A stretch of 64,000 nucleotides of DNA from Blastococcus sp. TF02-8 (GTDB taxonomy: Bacteria > Actinomycetota > Actinomycetes > Mycobacteriales > Geodermatophilaceae), in the NCBI RefSeq assembly GCF_003319175.1, contig NZ_QOHK01000006.1:124001-188000 (forward strand), written 5' to 3'. The notes beneath the pieces were generated by a model. That model was given only the letters and a program-made list of their open reading frames with translations. It was not told the DNA's origin and did no database searches. Shown here piece by piece: positions 26,571-35,549 of this stretch. The translations under genes were made by a program, and so were the position numbers. Within the stretch, counting starts at the first letter, position 1. Each line of letters opens with the position of its first letter.

Positions 26571-27251
26571 TCAGACGACGGCGCCGTCGTCCCCGTCGTC
26601 GGACCGGTCGCGCATCCGCGCCACCAGCATCGCCACGCCGCCGGCGACCACGGCCACGCCGAGCACCAGACCGACGTCGCCGGACAGCCCGAGGACCGAC
26701 GGTGCGCCGATGAGCAGGACGCCCGCGACGACCAGCAGGACGGCGTACAGCACGGCGGGCGCCGGAACCGGCAGCGGAGGCGGGACGGGCGGCTCGTAGT
26801 GCTCGTCCGGCCGGTCGAGGATCGGCAGCTCGTGCGGCACGGGGGGCGGCGCGTCGGAGGGTTCCTCCTCGACCACGGTGCGACCGTGCTCGGCCTCGAA
26901 GGCGGCGACGATCCGCGTCCACTCGGCGTCCTCGTCGATCTCCGGGCGCGCCGGCCGGACCACCGGCGGTGGCGGCGCGGGGTGCTCGTCACCGTGCTGC
27001 TCGACCAGGCCACGGGCCTCCTCCCGGCGGGACCGGTCCACGAAGAGCCGGTCCGACGGCGGGCTGGGCAGGACCACGGAGCGGGTGTAGGGCCCGACGT
27101 CGGCCGCCGGCTCCAGGTAGGCGGCGATGCCGGCGGCCTCGAGCAGGTCGAGCAGGTGCTCGCCCACCCGGGGGTCGACGTCGCGCAGCGGGCTCCACAG
27201 CGTCGCGTCGAGGCCGTTGTCGCGGCGGCCCCGGCCTCGCCGGTCGGTCAC
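26571..27251 (-). CDS. hypothetical protein with two C-terminal membrane helices
   Basis: The 226-residue protein starts at GTG 27251, overlapping the stop of the esterase gene (GTGA). The first 75 residues (LLDLLEAAGIAAYLEPAAD and LFVDRSRREEARGLV) look like a small alpha/beta domain of the kind found in DUF2007-like proteins. A Pro-rich acidic linker follows, then two hydrophobic segments near residues 160-180 and 186-205 and a charged tail. No function can be assigned. Confidence 0.65.
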   Translation of the reverse strand: MTDRRGRGRRDNGLDATLWSPLRDVDPRVGEHLLDLLEAAGIAAYLEPAADVGPYTRSVVLPSPPSDRLFVDRSRREEARGLVEQHGDEHPAPPPPVVRPARPEIDEDAEWTRIVAAFEAEHGRTVVEEEPSDAPPPVPHELPILDRPDEHYEPPVPPPLPVPAPAVLYAVLLVVAGVLLIGAPSVLGLSGDVGLVLGVAVVAGGVAMLVARMRDRSDDGDDGAVV

Positions 27252-28066
27252 CGGTGGGCGGCGGGCGGGGTGTCCGCCTCGCCGGTGCGCACGCGGGCGC
27301 GGATCCACTCGGCGGACCGGGAGAAGATCAGTGGCGCATCGTTGTCGAGCGTCGCCACGTGGTAGCTGTCCTGCAGCACGACCTCCTCGGTGTCGGTGCT
27401 CGAGATGCCGGCGAGCAGCACCTCGCTGTTGACCGGCTCGACGACGTGGTCCTCGGCGCTGTGGAAGACGATGACCGGGGCGGTGACCCGGCCCAGGTCG
27501 GCGCGCGTGAGGCCCCAGAGGCCGCGCAGCTGCATCATCGCGCGGGTGGGGAGCTTGGGGTAGGCGAGCTCGGTGACGCCGGGCTTCTTGATGTCGCTGG
27601 CGATGGGCGCCCAGCTCGGGGTGATCCGCGCGAGCAGCGGCAGGAGCTTGGCGTCCAGGCGCTGGGTGAGCAGGGCGGGGTTCACCAGCAGCAGCCCGGC
27701 CACGTCGGCCGGGCGCACCTCGGCCAGCCGGGTCGCCAGCGTGCCGCCCATGGAGAGCCCGGCGACGAAGACCCGGTCGCAGCGGGCGGCGAGCTCGTCG
27801 AAGGCGCGCTCCACCGTGGCCGTCCACTGCTCGGCCGTGCTGGCGTTGCAGTCCTGCCACGTGGTGCCGTGCCCCGGCAGCAGCGGGCAGCTGACGGTGA
27901 AGCCCTCCGCGGCGAGGTGCTCGCCCCACGGCCGCATGCTCATCGGGTTGCCGGTGAAGCCGTGCACGAGCAGGACGCCGGTGCGGCCGTCGGGCCCGTC
28001 CCCGCCGGGGAAGTCGAACGCCTCGGCGCCGGGCATGACCGCGGGGGTGGGGGACGTTCCGGGCAC
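27248..28066 (-). CDS. alpha/beta hydrolase, carboxylesterase type
   Basis: The 272-residue hydrolase has the oxyanion segment LLVHGFTGNPMSM, the nucleophile elbow GLSMGG, an acid residue in HSAEDHVVE and the catalytic His in QDSYHVATLD. This pattern matches Est30-like carboxylesterases and monoacylglycerol lipases. It is cytosolic (no signal peptide). GTG 28066 follows CGAGGAGGAG. It is divergent from the PlsC-type gene and coupled to the hypothetical gene downstream, suggesting lipid metabolism. Confidence 0.85.
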   Translation of the reverse strand: MPGTSPTPAVMPGAEAFDFPGGDGPDGRTGVLLVHGFTGNPMSMRPWGEHLAAEGFTVSCPLLPGHGTTWQDCNASTAEQWTATVERAFDELAARCDRVFVAGLSMGGTLATRLAEVRPADVAGLLLVNPALLTQRLDAKLLPLLARITPSWAPIASDIKKPGVTELAYPKLPTRAMMQLRGLWGLTRADLGRVTAPVIVFHSAEDHVVEPVNSEVLLAGISSTDTEEVVLQDSYHVATLDNDAPLIFSRSAEWIRARVRTGEADTPPAAHR

Positions 28067-28177
28067 GGTGCTCCTCCTCGGCGTCCGGCGCGACGCCGGG
28101 TGTCAGGTACCTCACGGTGGGGACCCGATTGTGATTCCGGCCCCAGGCTCCCTAGTCTGGCAGTCCCCGAGGGAGGC

Positions 28178-28939
28178 GTGTTGTTCTACTGGTTCCTGAA
28201 GTTCGTCGCGATCGGCCCGGTGGTCCAGCTGGGCTTCCGGCCCAAGGCCGAGGGCACCGAGAACGTGCCGTCGACCGGCGCGGCGATCCTGGCGAGCAAC
28301 CACCTCTCCGCCGCGGACTGGATCTTCATGCCGCTGCAGCTCAAGCGCCGGGTGACGTTCCTGGCCAAGGCCGAGTACTTCACCGGCAAGGGCGTGAAGG
28401 GTTTCCTGCAGCGCGCGTTCTTCTCCGGGGCCGGTCAGGTGCCGATCGACCGCTCGAGCGCCTCGGCGGCCGAGAACGCGATCCAGACCGGCATCCGCAC
28501 CCTGCGCGAGGGGAAGCTGCTGGGGATCTACCCGGAGGGCACCCGCTCGCCCGACGGCCGGCTCTACCGCGGCAAGATCGGGGTCGCGCGGATGGCGCTG
28601 GAGACCGGCGTCCCGGTGATCCCGGTCGCGATGATCTACGGCTCCCGCCCGCTGCCGTTCGGCCGGAAGATGCCCCGGGTCAGCGTCCGCTTCGGCCAGC
28701 CGCTGGACTTCTCCCGCTACGAGGGCCTCGCCGGCGACCGCTTCGTCGAGCGGTCGGTCACCGACGAGATCATGTACGAGATCATGACGCTGTCGGGCCA
28801 GGAGTACGTCGACGTCTACGGCGCCACGGTGAAGAAGTCGATGGACGCCACCGGCGCCAGCGCGAACGAGGTCATCGCGACCCTGCAGCCGCCGGCCGCC
28901 GAGGCCGCCGACCGCGCCCCCACGACGCTCGCCGGCTGA
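28178..28939 (+). CDS. plsC: 1-acylglycerol-3-phosphate O-acyltransferase (PlsC family)
   Basis: The 253-residue membrane-associated acyltransferase has the catalytic NHLSAADW (HX4D) and the substrate motif YPEGTRSPDG. It would make phosphatidic acid from lysophosphatidic acid; it corresponds to Rv2182c. GTG 28178 follows GAGGGAGG. A TAGTCT box at 28153-28158 would give a very short leader containing this ribosome site. It is separated from the esterase gene by a short divergent promoter region. Confidence 0.88.
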   Translation: MLFYWFLKFVAIGPVVQLGFRPKAEGTENVPSTGAAILASNHLSAADWIFMPLQLKRRVTFLAKAEYFTGKGVKGFLQRAFFSGAGQVPIDRSSASAAENAIQTGIRTLREGKLLGIYPEGTRSPDGRLYRGKIGVARMALETGVPVIPVAMIYGSRPLPFGRKMPRVSVRFGQPLDFSRYEGLAGDRFVERSVTDEIMYEIMTLSGQEYVDVYGATVKKSMDATGASANEVIATLQPPAAEAADRAPTTLAG

Positions 28940-28955
28940 CCGACCGGTCGGCCCG

Positions 28956-29540
28956 TCAGCGGTCGGTGAGCCGGCCCAGCACGTCGCGCAGCAGGCCCAG
29001 CAGCTCCGGCCTGCTCATCGTCGGGTCGTCGGCCCAGGAACCCACGAGGTCCTCGGTGAAGGCGAACCAGGCGAGCACCAGCTGACGCTGCAGAGGCTCG
29101 TCGGGCAGCTCCAGGGCGGCGAGCGCGACGCCGACGAGCCGCCGCCGCGTCTCCTCATACACCTCCGAGACCCAGGGGTCCCCGCCGGCGGCGCCACGCA
29201 CGAACGCCAGGTGGCTCTCGCGGAACGTCTCGACCCAGCCCACGTACCGGTCCAGCATCCCGGTCACCTGCTCCTCCGGAGGCGTGCCGGGCGCGGGGAG
29301 CAGGTGCTCCCACATCAGGTCGGCCGCGGCGCGGGTCACCGCCGTGTAGTAGTCGCGCTTGCTCGGGAAGTAGTGGAACAGCAGGCTGCGGCTGATCCCG
29401 GCACGGCGGGCCACCTCGTCGATGGTCAGCTCCTGCACCGGGGTGGTGGGCAGCAGCTCCAGGCCGATCCGCACCAGCTGGGCGCGGCGGTCCTCGGCGG
29501 ACCGCCGCCCCCGTGCGGGCTCCGAGGGAGCCGCCGTCAC
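28956..29540 (-). CDS. TetR family transcriptional regulator
   Basis: The 194-residue regulator has the N-terminal helix-turn-helix (TIDEVARRAGISRSLLFHYF, about residues 39-58) and a helical ligand-binding domain. It is the last gene of the monooxygenase-hydrolase operon, overlapping the hydrolase by 4 nt. The best candidate operator is the palindrome at 32078-32092, in front of the same operon and the divergent SDR gene, so it probably controls its own operon. Confidence 0.9.
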   Translation of the reverse strand: MTAAPSEPARGRRSAEDRRAQLVRIGLELLPTTPVQELTIDEVARRAGISRSLLFHYFPSKRDYYTAVTRAAADLMWEHLLPAPGTPPEEQVTGMLDRYVGWVETFRESHLAFVRGAAGGDPWVSEVYEETRRRLVGVALAALELPDEPLQRQLVLAWFAFTEDLVGSWADDPTMSRPELLGLLRDVLGRLTDR

Positions 29541-30478
29541 GCCACCGCCCGGCCGGTGCCGGCCTGGCCCACGAGCCGCAGCAGGCCGTCGACGACCAGC
29601 TGCGGCCGTTCCTGGGTGAGCATGTGGCCGGTGCGCTCGGCCAGGTGCAGACGCGCCTCCGGCAGCACCTCGGTGAGCTGGCGGCTGTGCCGCTTCGGGG
29701 TCAGCTTGTCGCTGTCGCCCACGAAGATCTCCACCGGCACCCGGGTCAGGGCCGCGAGGTTCTCGCGCTTGTCGTGGTCACCCAGGGCGGGCATGAACTC
29801 GAGGAAGGACCGCAGGGTGGAGGCGTGCATGATCTTCGCGCCCTCGAGCACCATCTCCTCGGTGGCGTCGCTGCCGTAGAGGAGCTCGCGGACCATCTTC
29901 TGGTGCCGCGGATGGGTCGGTGGCACCAGGTTGCGCAGGCGCTCCAGCACGCGCGCGCCGGCGAGGAGCGCGCTGAGCATCCCCGGCTTGAGCTTGGCCA
30001 TGCGCCCGCCGGCCGACTTCGGGTCCGAGGTCAGGTCGCCGGCCGACGTCGACACCAGCGCGACGCCGCGGACGCGGTCGCCGAACAGTTCCGGGCGGGC
30101 GGCGGCCAGGCACATGATCGTCATGCCGCCCATGGAGTGCCCGCCCAGGACGACCGGCCCGGTGGGCGCCAGCTGGTCGAGCACCTCGGCCAGGTCGGCG
30201 CCCAGCTGGTCGACGGTGATCTCGGTGTCGCCCCACGTGGACCGGCCGTGCCCGCGCTGGTCGTAGCGGACCAGCCGGAGCTCGCCGTCGGCGATGCGGT
30301 CGGCCAGCAGCCCGGCGACGTCGTCCCACGCGGCCTGCGACAGCGTCCAGCCGTGCGCCAGGACGACGGTGACGGGCGCGTTCTCCGCACCCTCGACGGT
30401 GGCGTGCAGCTGCGCGCCGTCGGGGGTGGTGACCGCCGCGGTGCGCTTGCAGACGGTGCGGGTGAGGGTGCCGGTCAC
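29537..30478 (-). CDS. alpha/beta hydrolase
   Basis: The 313-residue hydrolase has LAHGWTLSQAAWD (oxyanion region), the nucleophile elbow GGHSMGGM, an acid region in FVGDSDKLTP and the catalytic His in ERTGHMLTQE. GTG 30478 overlaps the monooxygenase stop (GTGA); longer readings run into that gene. Its place after a Baeyer-Villiger-type monooxygenase suggests it opens the ester or lactone made by that enzyme. This is inference. Confidence 0.86.
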   Translation of the reverse strand: MTGTLTRTVCKRTAAVTTPDGAQLHATVEGAENAPVTVVLAHGWTLSQAAWDDVAGLLADRIADGELRLVRYDQRGHGRSTWGDTEITVDQLGADLAEVLDQLAPTGPVVLGGHSMGGMTIMCLAAARPELFGDRVRGVALVSTSAGDLTSDPKSAGGRMAKLKPGMLSALLAGARVLERLRNLVPPTHPRHQKMVRELLYGSDATEEMVLEGAKIMHASTLRSFLEFMPALGDHDKRENLAALTRVPVEIFVGDSDKLTPKRHSRQLTEVLPEARLHLAERTGHMLTQERPQLVVDGLLRLVGQAGTGRAVA

Positions 30479-32019
30479 GCTGCCTCCTCCCTGCGGGCCG
30501 GCGCCTCGGCCGGGATCCCGATGTAGTTCTCCCGGTCCAGCTCCTTGGTGAGCCTGCGGAACCGGAAGGTGAAGTCGGGCCACAGCGTGGTGTTGTGCCC
30601 GTGCTTGTCGAGGTACCAGCTGGCGCAGCCGCCGCCGAGCCAGACGGTGCCCTTCGACTTCTCCGCGATCAGCGCCCGCCACGCCTCCTGGGCCTCGGGC
30701 GTGGTCTCCAGGGCGGCGAGGCCCTCGGTCTCCATCGTGCGCAGGGCGTCGTCGACGTAGGCGACCTGCGACTCGATCATGTAGACCATCGACGTGTGGC
30801 CGACGCCCACGTTCGGGCCGACCAGCAGGAACAGGTTGGGGAAGCCCGCCACGGTGGAGCTGCGGTTGCTGACCATGCCGTCCTCCCACACCTGGGCCAG
30901 CGACCGACCGTCGCGGCCGCAGATCCGCTCCGCGATCGGCAGGTCGGTGACGTGGAAGCCGGTGGCCAGGATCAGCGTGTCGGTCGGTCGCTCGATGCCG
31001 TCGGTGCTGACGATCGAGTGCGGCCGGATCTCTGCGATCCCGGCGGTGACCAGCTCGGCGTTGGGTGCGGCCACCGCGGGGAAGTAGTCGTTGCTGATCA
31101 GGATGCGCTTGCAGCCGATGGTGTAGTCCGGTGTCAACGCCTCGCGCAGCTTCGGGTCCCGCACCTGGCGCTCGAGGTGCGCCTTGGCCAGGCCGCCCAC
31201 CGGCTTGAGGAAGGCCCGCCGCTTCGCCATGCCGAGCACGAGGAACTCGCGGAACACGTAGAGGGCACCGCGGATGGCCCGCTGCAGGCCGGGCAGCAGC
31301 TTGTAGAGCCGCCGGGCCCAGGGCTTGACCGGGTGGTCGGTGCGCGGGACCACCCAGGCCGGCGTGCGCTGGTAGACCGTGATGCTCTCCACCTGCGGCT
31401 GGATCGCCGGCACGATCTGGATCGCCGAGGCGCCGGTGCCGATGACGGCGACCTTCTCGCCGCTGATGTCGTGCGAGGAGTCCCAGCGGGCCGAGTGCAT
31501 CTTCGTGCCCTCGAAGGTCTCCAGGCCCGGGATGTCCGGGTAGGTCGGGTCGGCCAGCGCTCCCGCGGCGGAGACCAGGACCTGTGCCCGGAACTCACCG
31601 GCGGTCGTGGCGACCAGCCAGCGGCGCGCGGCGTCGTCCCAGCGGGCCGCGGTCACCTCGGCGTCGAACACGCAGTGCGCGCGCACGCCGTAGCGGTCGG
31701 CCGTGCCCTGCAGGTAGGCCTGGATCTCCGGCTGCTCGGAGTAGGAGCGCGGCCAGTCCGGGTTCGGGGCGAACGAGTAGGAGTAGAGGTGCGACTGCAC
31801 GTCGCACGCCGCGCCCGGGTAGGTGTTGTCGCGCCACGTGCCGCCGACGTCGCCGGCGCGCTCGAGCAGGACGAAGTCGGTCTCGCCGCGCTCGCGGAGC
31901 CTGATGGCCATCGCCAGGCCGGCGAAGCCGGACCCGATGATCGCCACCCGCACCTCGCGGGTCGCCGGCGCGCCCGCGCCGGGGGAGGCGGCGGGCTGTG
32001 CGTCGATCGTGCTGGTCAC
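30475..32019 (-). CDS. FAD-dependent monooxygenase, Baeyer-Villiger type
   Basis: The 514-residue flavoprotein has the FAD-binding GSGFAG, the second Rossmann motif GTGASA (NADPH) and the Baeyer-Villiger fingerprint FEGTKMHSARW (FxGxxxHxxxW). It converts ketones or aldehydes to esters with NADPH and O2, or forms epoxide/N-oxide-type products in relatives. Genes for a hydrolase and a TetR regulator follow with 4-nt overlaps, and an SDR lies divergently. The set resembles the mycobacterial mymA type of locus. GTG 32019 lies behind GGAGGAAGGGAG. Confidence 0.9.
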   Translation of the reverse strand: MTSTIDAQPAASPGAGAPATREVRVAIIGSGFAGLAMAIRLRERGETDFVLLERAGDVGGTWRDNTYPGAACDVQSHLYSYSFAPNPDWPRSYSEQPEIQAYLQGTADRYGVRAHCVFDAEVTAARWDDAARRWLVATTAGEFRAQVLVSAAGALADPTYPDIPGLETFEGTKMHSARWDSSHDISGEKVAVIGTGASAIQIVPAIQPQVESITVYQRTPAWVVPRTDHPVKPWARRLYKLLPGLQRAIRGALYVFREFLVLGMAKRRAFLKPVGGLAKAHLERQVRDPKLREALTPDYTIGCKRILISNDYFPAVAAPNAELVTAGIAEIRPHSIVSTDGIERPTDTLILATGFHVTDLPIAERICGRDGRSLAQVWEDGMVSNRSSTVAGFPNLFLLVGPNVGVGHTSMVYMIESQVAYVDDALRTMETEGLAALETTPEAQEAWRALIAEKSKGTVWLGGGCASWYLDKHGHNTTLWPDFTFRFRRLTKELDRENYIGIPAEAPARREEAA

Positions 32020-32062
32020 CTCGGTCTGCTCCCTTCCTCCGGCTTGCTGAGCACCGGCCCAG

Positions 32063-32092
32063 AAGCTACAACGGCGGTTGAGCAGTGCTCAA
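32063..32092 (-). promoter_or_regulatory. promoter of the monooxygenase operon
   Basis: On the minus strand TTGAGC (32087-32092), an 18-nt spacer and TAGCTT (32063-32068) form a -35/-10 pair. The -35 lies inside the 32078-32092 palindrome, so a bound repressor would block it. Confidence 0.6.
32078..32092. promoter_or_regulatory. palindromic operator, probable TetR site
   Basis: TTGAGCAGTGCTCAA is a perfect 7-1-7 palindrome in the 105-nt space between the divergent monooxygenase and SDR genes. It overlaps the predicted -35 of the former. The TetR protein at 28956-29540 is the likely binder. Confidence 0.65.
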
Positions 32093-32124
32093 TTCGAGCG
32101 CGACGAGCCCCGAGGAGCAGATCG

Positions 32125-33039
32125 ATGGCATCGGTATTCGGCAAGCGCACGCGGACGCCCCTGACGGGGAAGTCGGTCCTCATCACGGGTGCGGCGCGCG
32201 GGATCGGCGCCGCGCTGGCCCGCAAGGCGGCGGCCCGGGGCGCCCGTGTGGCGCTGGTCGGGCTGGAGCCGCAGGAGCTGGCCCGGGTGGCCGACGAGCT
32301 GGGGCCCGAGCACCTGTGGGTAGAGGCCGACGTCACCGATCCCGAGGCGCTGAAGGCCGCCGTCCAGCGCACCGTCGACACCTTCGGCGGGCTCGACATC
32401 GTGGTGGCCAACGCCGGTATCGCGCCGCTCACCACGGTGATGACCAGCTCGGCGCACGCCCTGGCGCGCACGATCGAGGTCAACCTGATCGGCACCATGC
32501 TCACCGCGCACGCCGCGCTGCCGGAGGTCGCGAAGCGCAAGGGGCACGTGCTGCTGATCAGCTCGGCGGCGGCGTTCACGGTGCTCCCCGGGATGAGCGC
32601 CTACTGCGCGTCGAAGGCCGGCGTGGAGCGCTTCGGCGACGCGCTGCGCCTCGAGGTGGCCCACCGCGGCGTCACCGTGGCCAGCGCGCACCCGACCTGG
32701 ATCGACACCGACATGGTGCGCGACACCGAGGCCGCGCTGCCCACCTTCAAGGAGACCCGCAAGCAGCTGCCCGGCCCGCTGGGTGCCTTCACCTCCGTGG
32801 AGGCGTGCGCCGAGGCGCTGGTGCAGAACCTGGAGACCCGGGGTCGCCGGGTGTTCGTGCCGCGGTCGGTCGGCACGGTCGCGGCGCTGCGCCAGCTCGT
32901 CACCGGCGCCATCTCGGAGAAGGTGATGATGGCCGCGGCGGCCAAGCGGGTGCCGCAGCTGGAGCGTGACATCGAGGCGCTGCAGGGCCGGGAGTTCGGT
33001 CCGAACTCCGTCGGCGACCGGTCCCGGGGCGCCGCCTGA
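32125..33039 (+). CDS. short-chain dehydrogenase/reductase
   Basis: The 304-residue SDR has the cofactor motif TGAARGIG, NAG in VVANAG, and the catalytic Ser and Tyr-x3-Lys in SSAAAF and YCASK. A basic C-terminal extension of about 60 residues follows the core. ATG 32125 lies behind GAGGAG. It is divergent from the monooxygenase operon across the shared operator. It may produce or consume the ketone used by that enzyme. It ends 3 nt from the convergent glycerol kinase gene. Confidence 0.88.
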   Translation: MASVFGKRTRTPLTGKSVLITGAARGIGAALARKAAARGARVALVGLEPQELARVADELGPEHLWVEADVTDPEALKAAVQRTVDTFGGLDIVVANAGIAPLTTVMTSSAHALARTIEVNLIGTMLTAHAALPEVAKRKGHVLLISSAAAFTVLPGMSAYCASKAGVERFGDALRLEVAHRGVTVASAHPTWIDTDMVRDTEAALPTFKETRKQLPGPLGAFTSVEACAEALVQNLETRGRRVFVPRSVGTVAALRQLVTGAISEKVMMAAAAKRVPQLERDIEALQGREFGPNSVGDRSRGAA

Positions 33040-33042
33040 CCC

Positions 33043-34518
33043 TCAGCTCGTCCAGCGGCCGGCGCGACCGACGGCGTCCTGCCAGCGGTCGTGCCGGCCG
33101 TCGTCGCGCCGGCCCGGCTCGGGGTCGAACCGCCGGTCCAGGGCCCAGGTCCGCGCCAGCTCGTCCGTGCTCGCCCAGACCCCGGTGCCCAGTCCCGCGA
33201 GGAACGCCGCACCTAGCGCCGTCGTCTCGGTGACCACGGGGCGGCGCACGGGGACGCCGAGCTGGTCGGCCTGCAGCTGCATCAGCAGGTCGTTGGCGCT
33301 GGCGCCGCCGTCGGCGGAGAGCTCGGCGAGCTCCAGCCCGGCCTCGGAGGCCATGACGTCGACGACGTCGCGCACCTCGAAGGCGATGGCCTCCAGCGTG
33401 GCACGGGCGAGGTGGGCGCGGGTCGTGCCGCGGGTGAGGCCGACGATCGCGCCGCGGGCGTGCGGGTCCCAGTGCGGCGCGCCCATGCCGGTGAGCGCCG
33501 GGACGAAGACGACGTCGCCGGAGTCGGGCACCGTGCGGGCCAGGCCCTCGATCTCCGCGGCCGAGTCGATGAGGCCCAGGCCGTCGCGCAACCACTGGAC
33601 GGCGGCCCCGGTCACGAAGATCGCGCCCTCCAGCGCGTACACCAGCCCGTCGCCGAGGTCCCAGGCGACCGTGGTGAGCAGGCCGGCTGCCGACCGCACC
33701 GGCGTCGAGCCGGTGTTGGTGAGCACGAAGGAACCGGTGCCGTAGGTGCACTTGCTGGTGCCGGGGGAGTAGCAGGCCTGCCCGAAGAGTGCTGCCTGCT
33801 GGTCACCGGCGATGCCGGCGATCGGCAGGGACAGTCCGAGGAAGGCGTCCGGGTCGGTGCTGCCGACGACGCCGGAGCTCGGCACGATCTCCGGCAGCGC
33901 CGCGCGGGGGACGTCGAAGAGCGCGCACAGCTCGTCGGACCAGCCGCCCTCCTCCAGGTCGAACAGCAGGGTGCGGCTGGCGTTCGTCGGGTCGGTGACG
34001 TGCGCCCGGCCGCCGGTGAGGCGGGCGATGACGTAGGAGTCGACCGTCCCGAGGACCAGCGAGCCGTCGTGCACCCCGGCCCACAGCCGGGGCTCGTGCT
34101 CGGCCAGCCAGGCGAACTTCGTGCCGGTGAAGTACGGGTCCAGGCGCAGCCCGGTGAGCTGGGCCACCCGCTCCTCGTGCCCGGCCTCCCGCAGCCGGTC
34201 GCAGACGCCGGTGGTCCTCCGGTCCTGCCACACGATCGCCGGCCGGGGCGAGCGGAGGGTGCGGGGGTCCCAGACGACGGCGGTCTCCCGCTGGTCGGTG
34301 ATGCCCACGCAGGTCGGCTCCGTGTCGGTGCCGGCGAGCGCCTCCCGGCAGGCCGCCGTCAGCGCCGTCCAGATGTCGTCGGGCTCGTGCTCCACCCACC
34401 CCGGCCGCGGGAAGAGCTGCGCGAACTCGCGGTAGCCGCGGGAGAGCACGTCGCCCTGCTCGCCCACGACGAGCGCGGTCACCCCGGTCGTCCCTGCGTC
34501 GATCGCCAGCACCGGCAT
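33043..34518 (-). CDS. glpK: glycerol kinase
   Basis: The 491-residue FGGY-family kinase begins LAIDAGTTGVTALV. It has the glycerol-binding DQRETAVVW and TGTKFAWL segments, AGDQQAALFGQ, and the C-terminal signature SADGGASANDLLMQLQAD. It makes glycerol 3-phosphate, feeding the PlsC-type acyltransferase pathway. ATG 34518 follows TAGGTT (34526-34531, minus strand) by 7 nt, so it is probably leaderless. It is divergent from the RidA gene with only 50 nt between start codons. No glpF or glpD is adjacent. Confidence 0.92.
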   Translation of the reverse strand: MPVLAIDAGTTGVTALVVGEQGDVLSRGYREFAQLFPRPGWVEHEPDDIWTALTAACREALAGTDTEPTCVGITDQRETAVVWDPRTLRSPRPAIVWQDRRTTGVCDRLREAGHEERVAQLTGLRLDPYFTGTKFAWLAEHEPRLWAGVHDGSLVLGTVDSYVIARLTGGRAHVTDPTNASRTLLFDLEEGGWSDELCALFDVPRAALPEIVPSSGVVGSTDPDAFLGLSLPIAGIAGDQQAALFGQACYSPGTSKCTYGTGSFVLTNTGSTPVRSAAGLLTTVAWDLGDGLVYALEGAIFVTGAAVQWLRDGLGLIDSAAEIEGLARTVPDSGDVVFVPALTGMGAPHWDPHARGAIVGLTRGTTRAHLARATLEAIAFEVRDVVDVMASEAGLELAELSADGGASANDLLMQLQADQLGVPVRRPVVTETTALGAAFLAGLGTGVWASTDELARTWALDRRFDPEPGRRDDGRHDRWQDAVGRAGRWTS

Positions 34519-34568
34519 GGCGACGAACCTAGCGGGCGCCGCCGGCCGACGTGCTCCATGATCGGCCG

Positions 34569-35018
34569 GTGACCCCCGGCATCGAGCTCGTCCGCCTCCC
34601 CGGCCTGACCGGCTCCGGGCCCGAGGCCCACGCGGCCGTCACCGACCCGGGCCGCATGGTCTTCACCGCTGCTGCCTGCCCGGTGGACCCCGAGGGGAGC
34701 ACCGTCGCGGTCGGTGACGTCGTCGGCCAGGCGCGGCGGGTCGTCGACAACCTGGCGCAGGTGCTCGAGGCGGCCGGTGCCGGGCTGGGCGACGTCCTCC
34801 GGACGACGGTGCACGTGGTGACCACCGACCGGGCCGACCTGGACGCCGTCCGGGAGGTGCTGCGCGAGGCGTTCGGCAGCCACGCGGCGCCCTGCACGCT
34901 GGTCGGGGTCACCGTGCTCGGGCGGGCGGACCAGCTCGTGGAGGCCGAGGCCGTGGCGGTCCGGGACTCCTGGCAGGAGCCGGGGCCCCCCGACGACGCG
35001 GCTACGTTGGACGAGTGA
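34569..35018 (+). CDS. RidA (YjgF/YER057c) family protein
   Basis: The 149-residue protein fits the Rid family of trimeric imine/enamine deaminases, with MVFTAAACPVDPEG, the long helix GQARRVVDNLAQVLEAAG and RTTVHVV. The C-terminal region keeps PCTLVGVTVLG, near where RidA proteins have the catalytic Arg, but the typical PARS/T Arg is replaced, so activity is uncertain. GTG 34569 is favoured over GTG 34551 because CATGAT (34557-34562) lies 6 nt upstream. The stop overlaps the exoribonuclease start. Confidence 0.78.
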   Translation: MTPGIELVRLPGLTGSGPEAHAAVTDPGRMVFTAAACPVDPEGSTVAVGDVVGQARRVVDNLAQVLEAAGAGLGDVLRTTVHVVTTDRADLDAVREVLREAFGSHAAPCTLVGVTVLGRADQLVEAEAVAVRDSWQEPGPPDDAATLDE

Positions 35019-35506
35019 CGGTCCGGCGCTTCTTCTACGACACCGAGTTCATCGAGGACGGGACGACGATCGACCTCGTCTCGATCGGCGTCGTCGACGA
35101 GACCGGCCGGGAGTTCTACGCCGTCAGCACCGAGTTCGACGAGCGCAGGGCGATCCCGTGGGTGCGCCGCAACGTGCTCGACCAGCTGCCCCCGCCCGCG
35201 GACAGGGCGTGGCGCAGCCGGCAGCGCATCCGCGAGGACCTGCTCTCCTTCCTCACCGCGCCGGGGGAGGAGATCGAGCTGTGGGCGTGGATCGCTGCCT
35301 ACGACCACGTGGCGCTGTGCCAGCTGTGGGGGGCCATGCCGGCGCTGCCGCGGCCGATCCCGAGGTTCACCCGCGAGCTGCGCCAGCGCTGGGACGACCG
35401 GGGGCAGCCGCCGCTGCCGCCGAAGCCGTCCGGTACGCACGATGCCCTGGTCGACGCCCGCTACAACCTGGTCCGCTGGAACGCGATCGAGGCCGCCCGC
35501 GGGTGA
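35015..35506 (+). CDS. 3'-5' exoribonuclease (Rv2179c type)
   Basis: The 163-residue DEDDh-type nuclease has FYDTEFIEDG (Asp, Glu), AAYDHVALCQLWG (Asp) and THDALVDARYN (His, Asp). It matches the mycobacterial Rv2179c family, which degrades RNA 3' overhangs. GTG 35015 overlaps the RidA stop, but a TACGTT box (35003-35008) 6 nt upstream may give it a separate leaderless transcript. Confidence 0.9.
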   Translation: MTVRRFFYDTEFIEDGTTIDLVSIGVVDETGREFYAVSTEFDERRAIPWVRRNVLDQLPPPADRAWRSRQRIREDLLSFLTAPGEEIELWAWIAAYDHVALCQLWGAMPALPRPIPRFTRELRQRWDDRGQPPLPPKPSGTHDALVDARYNLVRWNAIEAARG

Positions 35507-35549
35507 ACCCCGCGAACGGCCTCGACTGGCTACTCCCTGCAGGGGGTCC

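Noticed and set aside
35531-35546. Short inverted repeat between the exoribonuclease and chemoreceptor genes as a terminator
   Set aside because: The stem is only about six pairs, including a G-U pair, much weaker than the other hairpins in this window.
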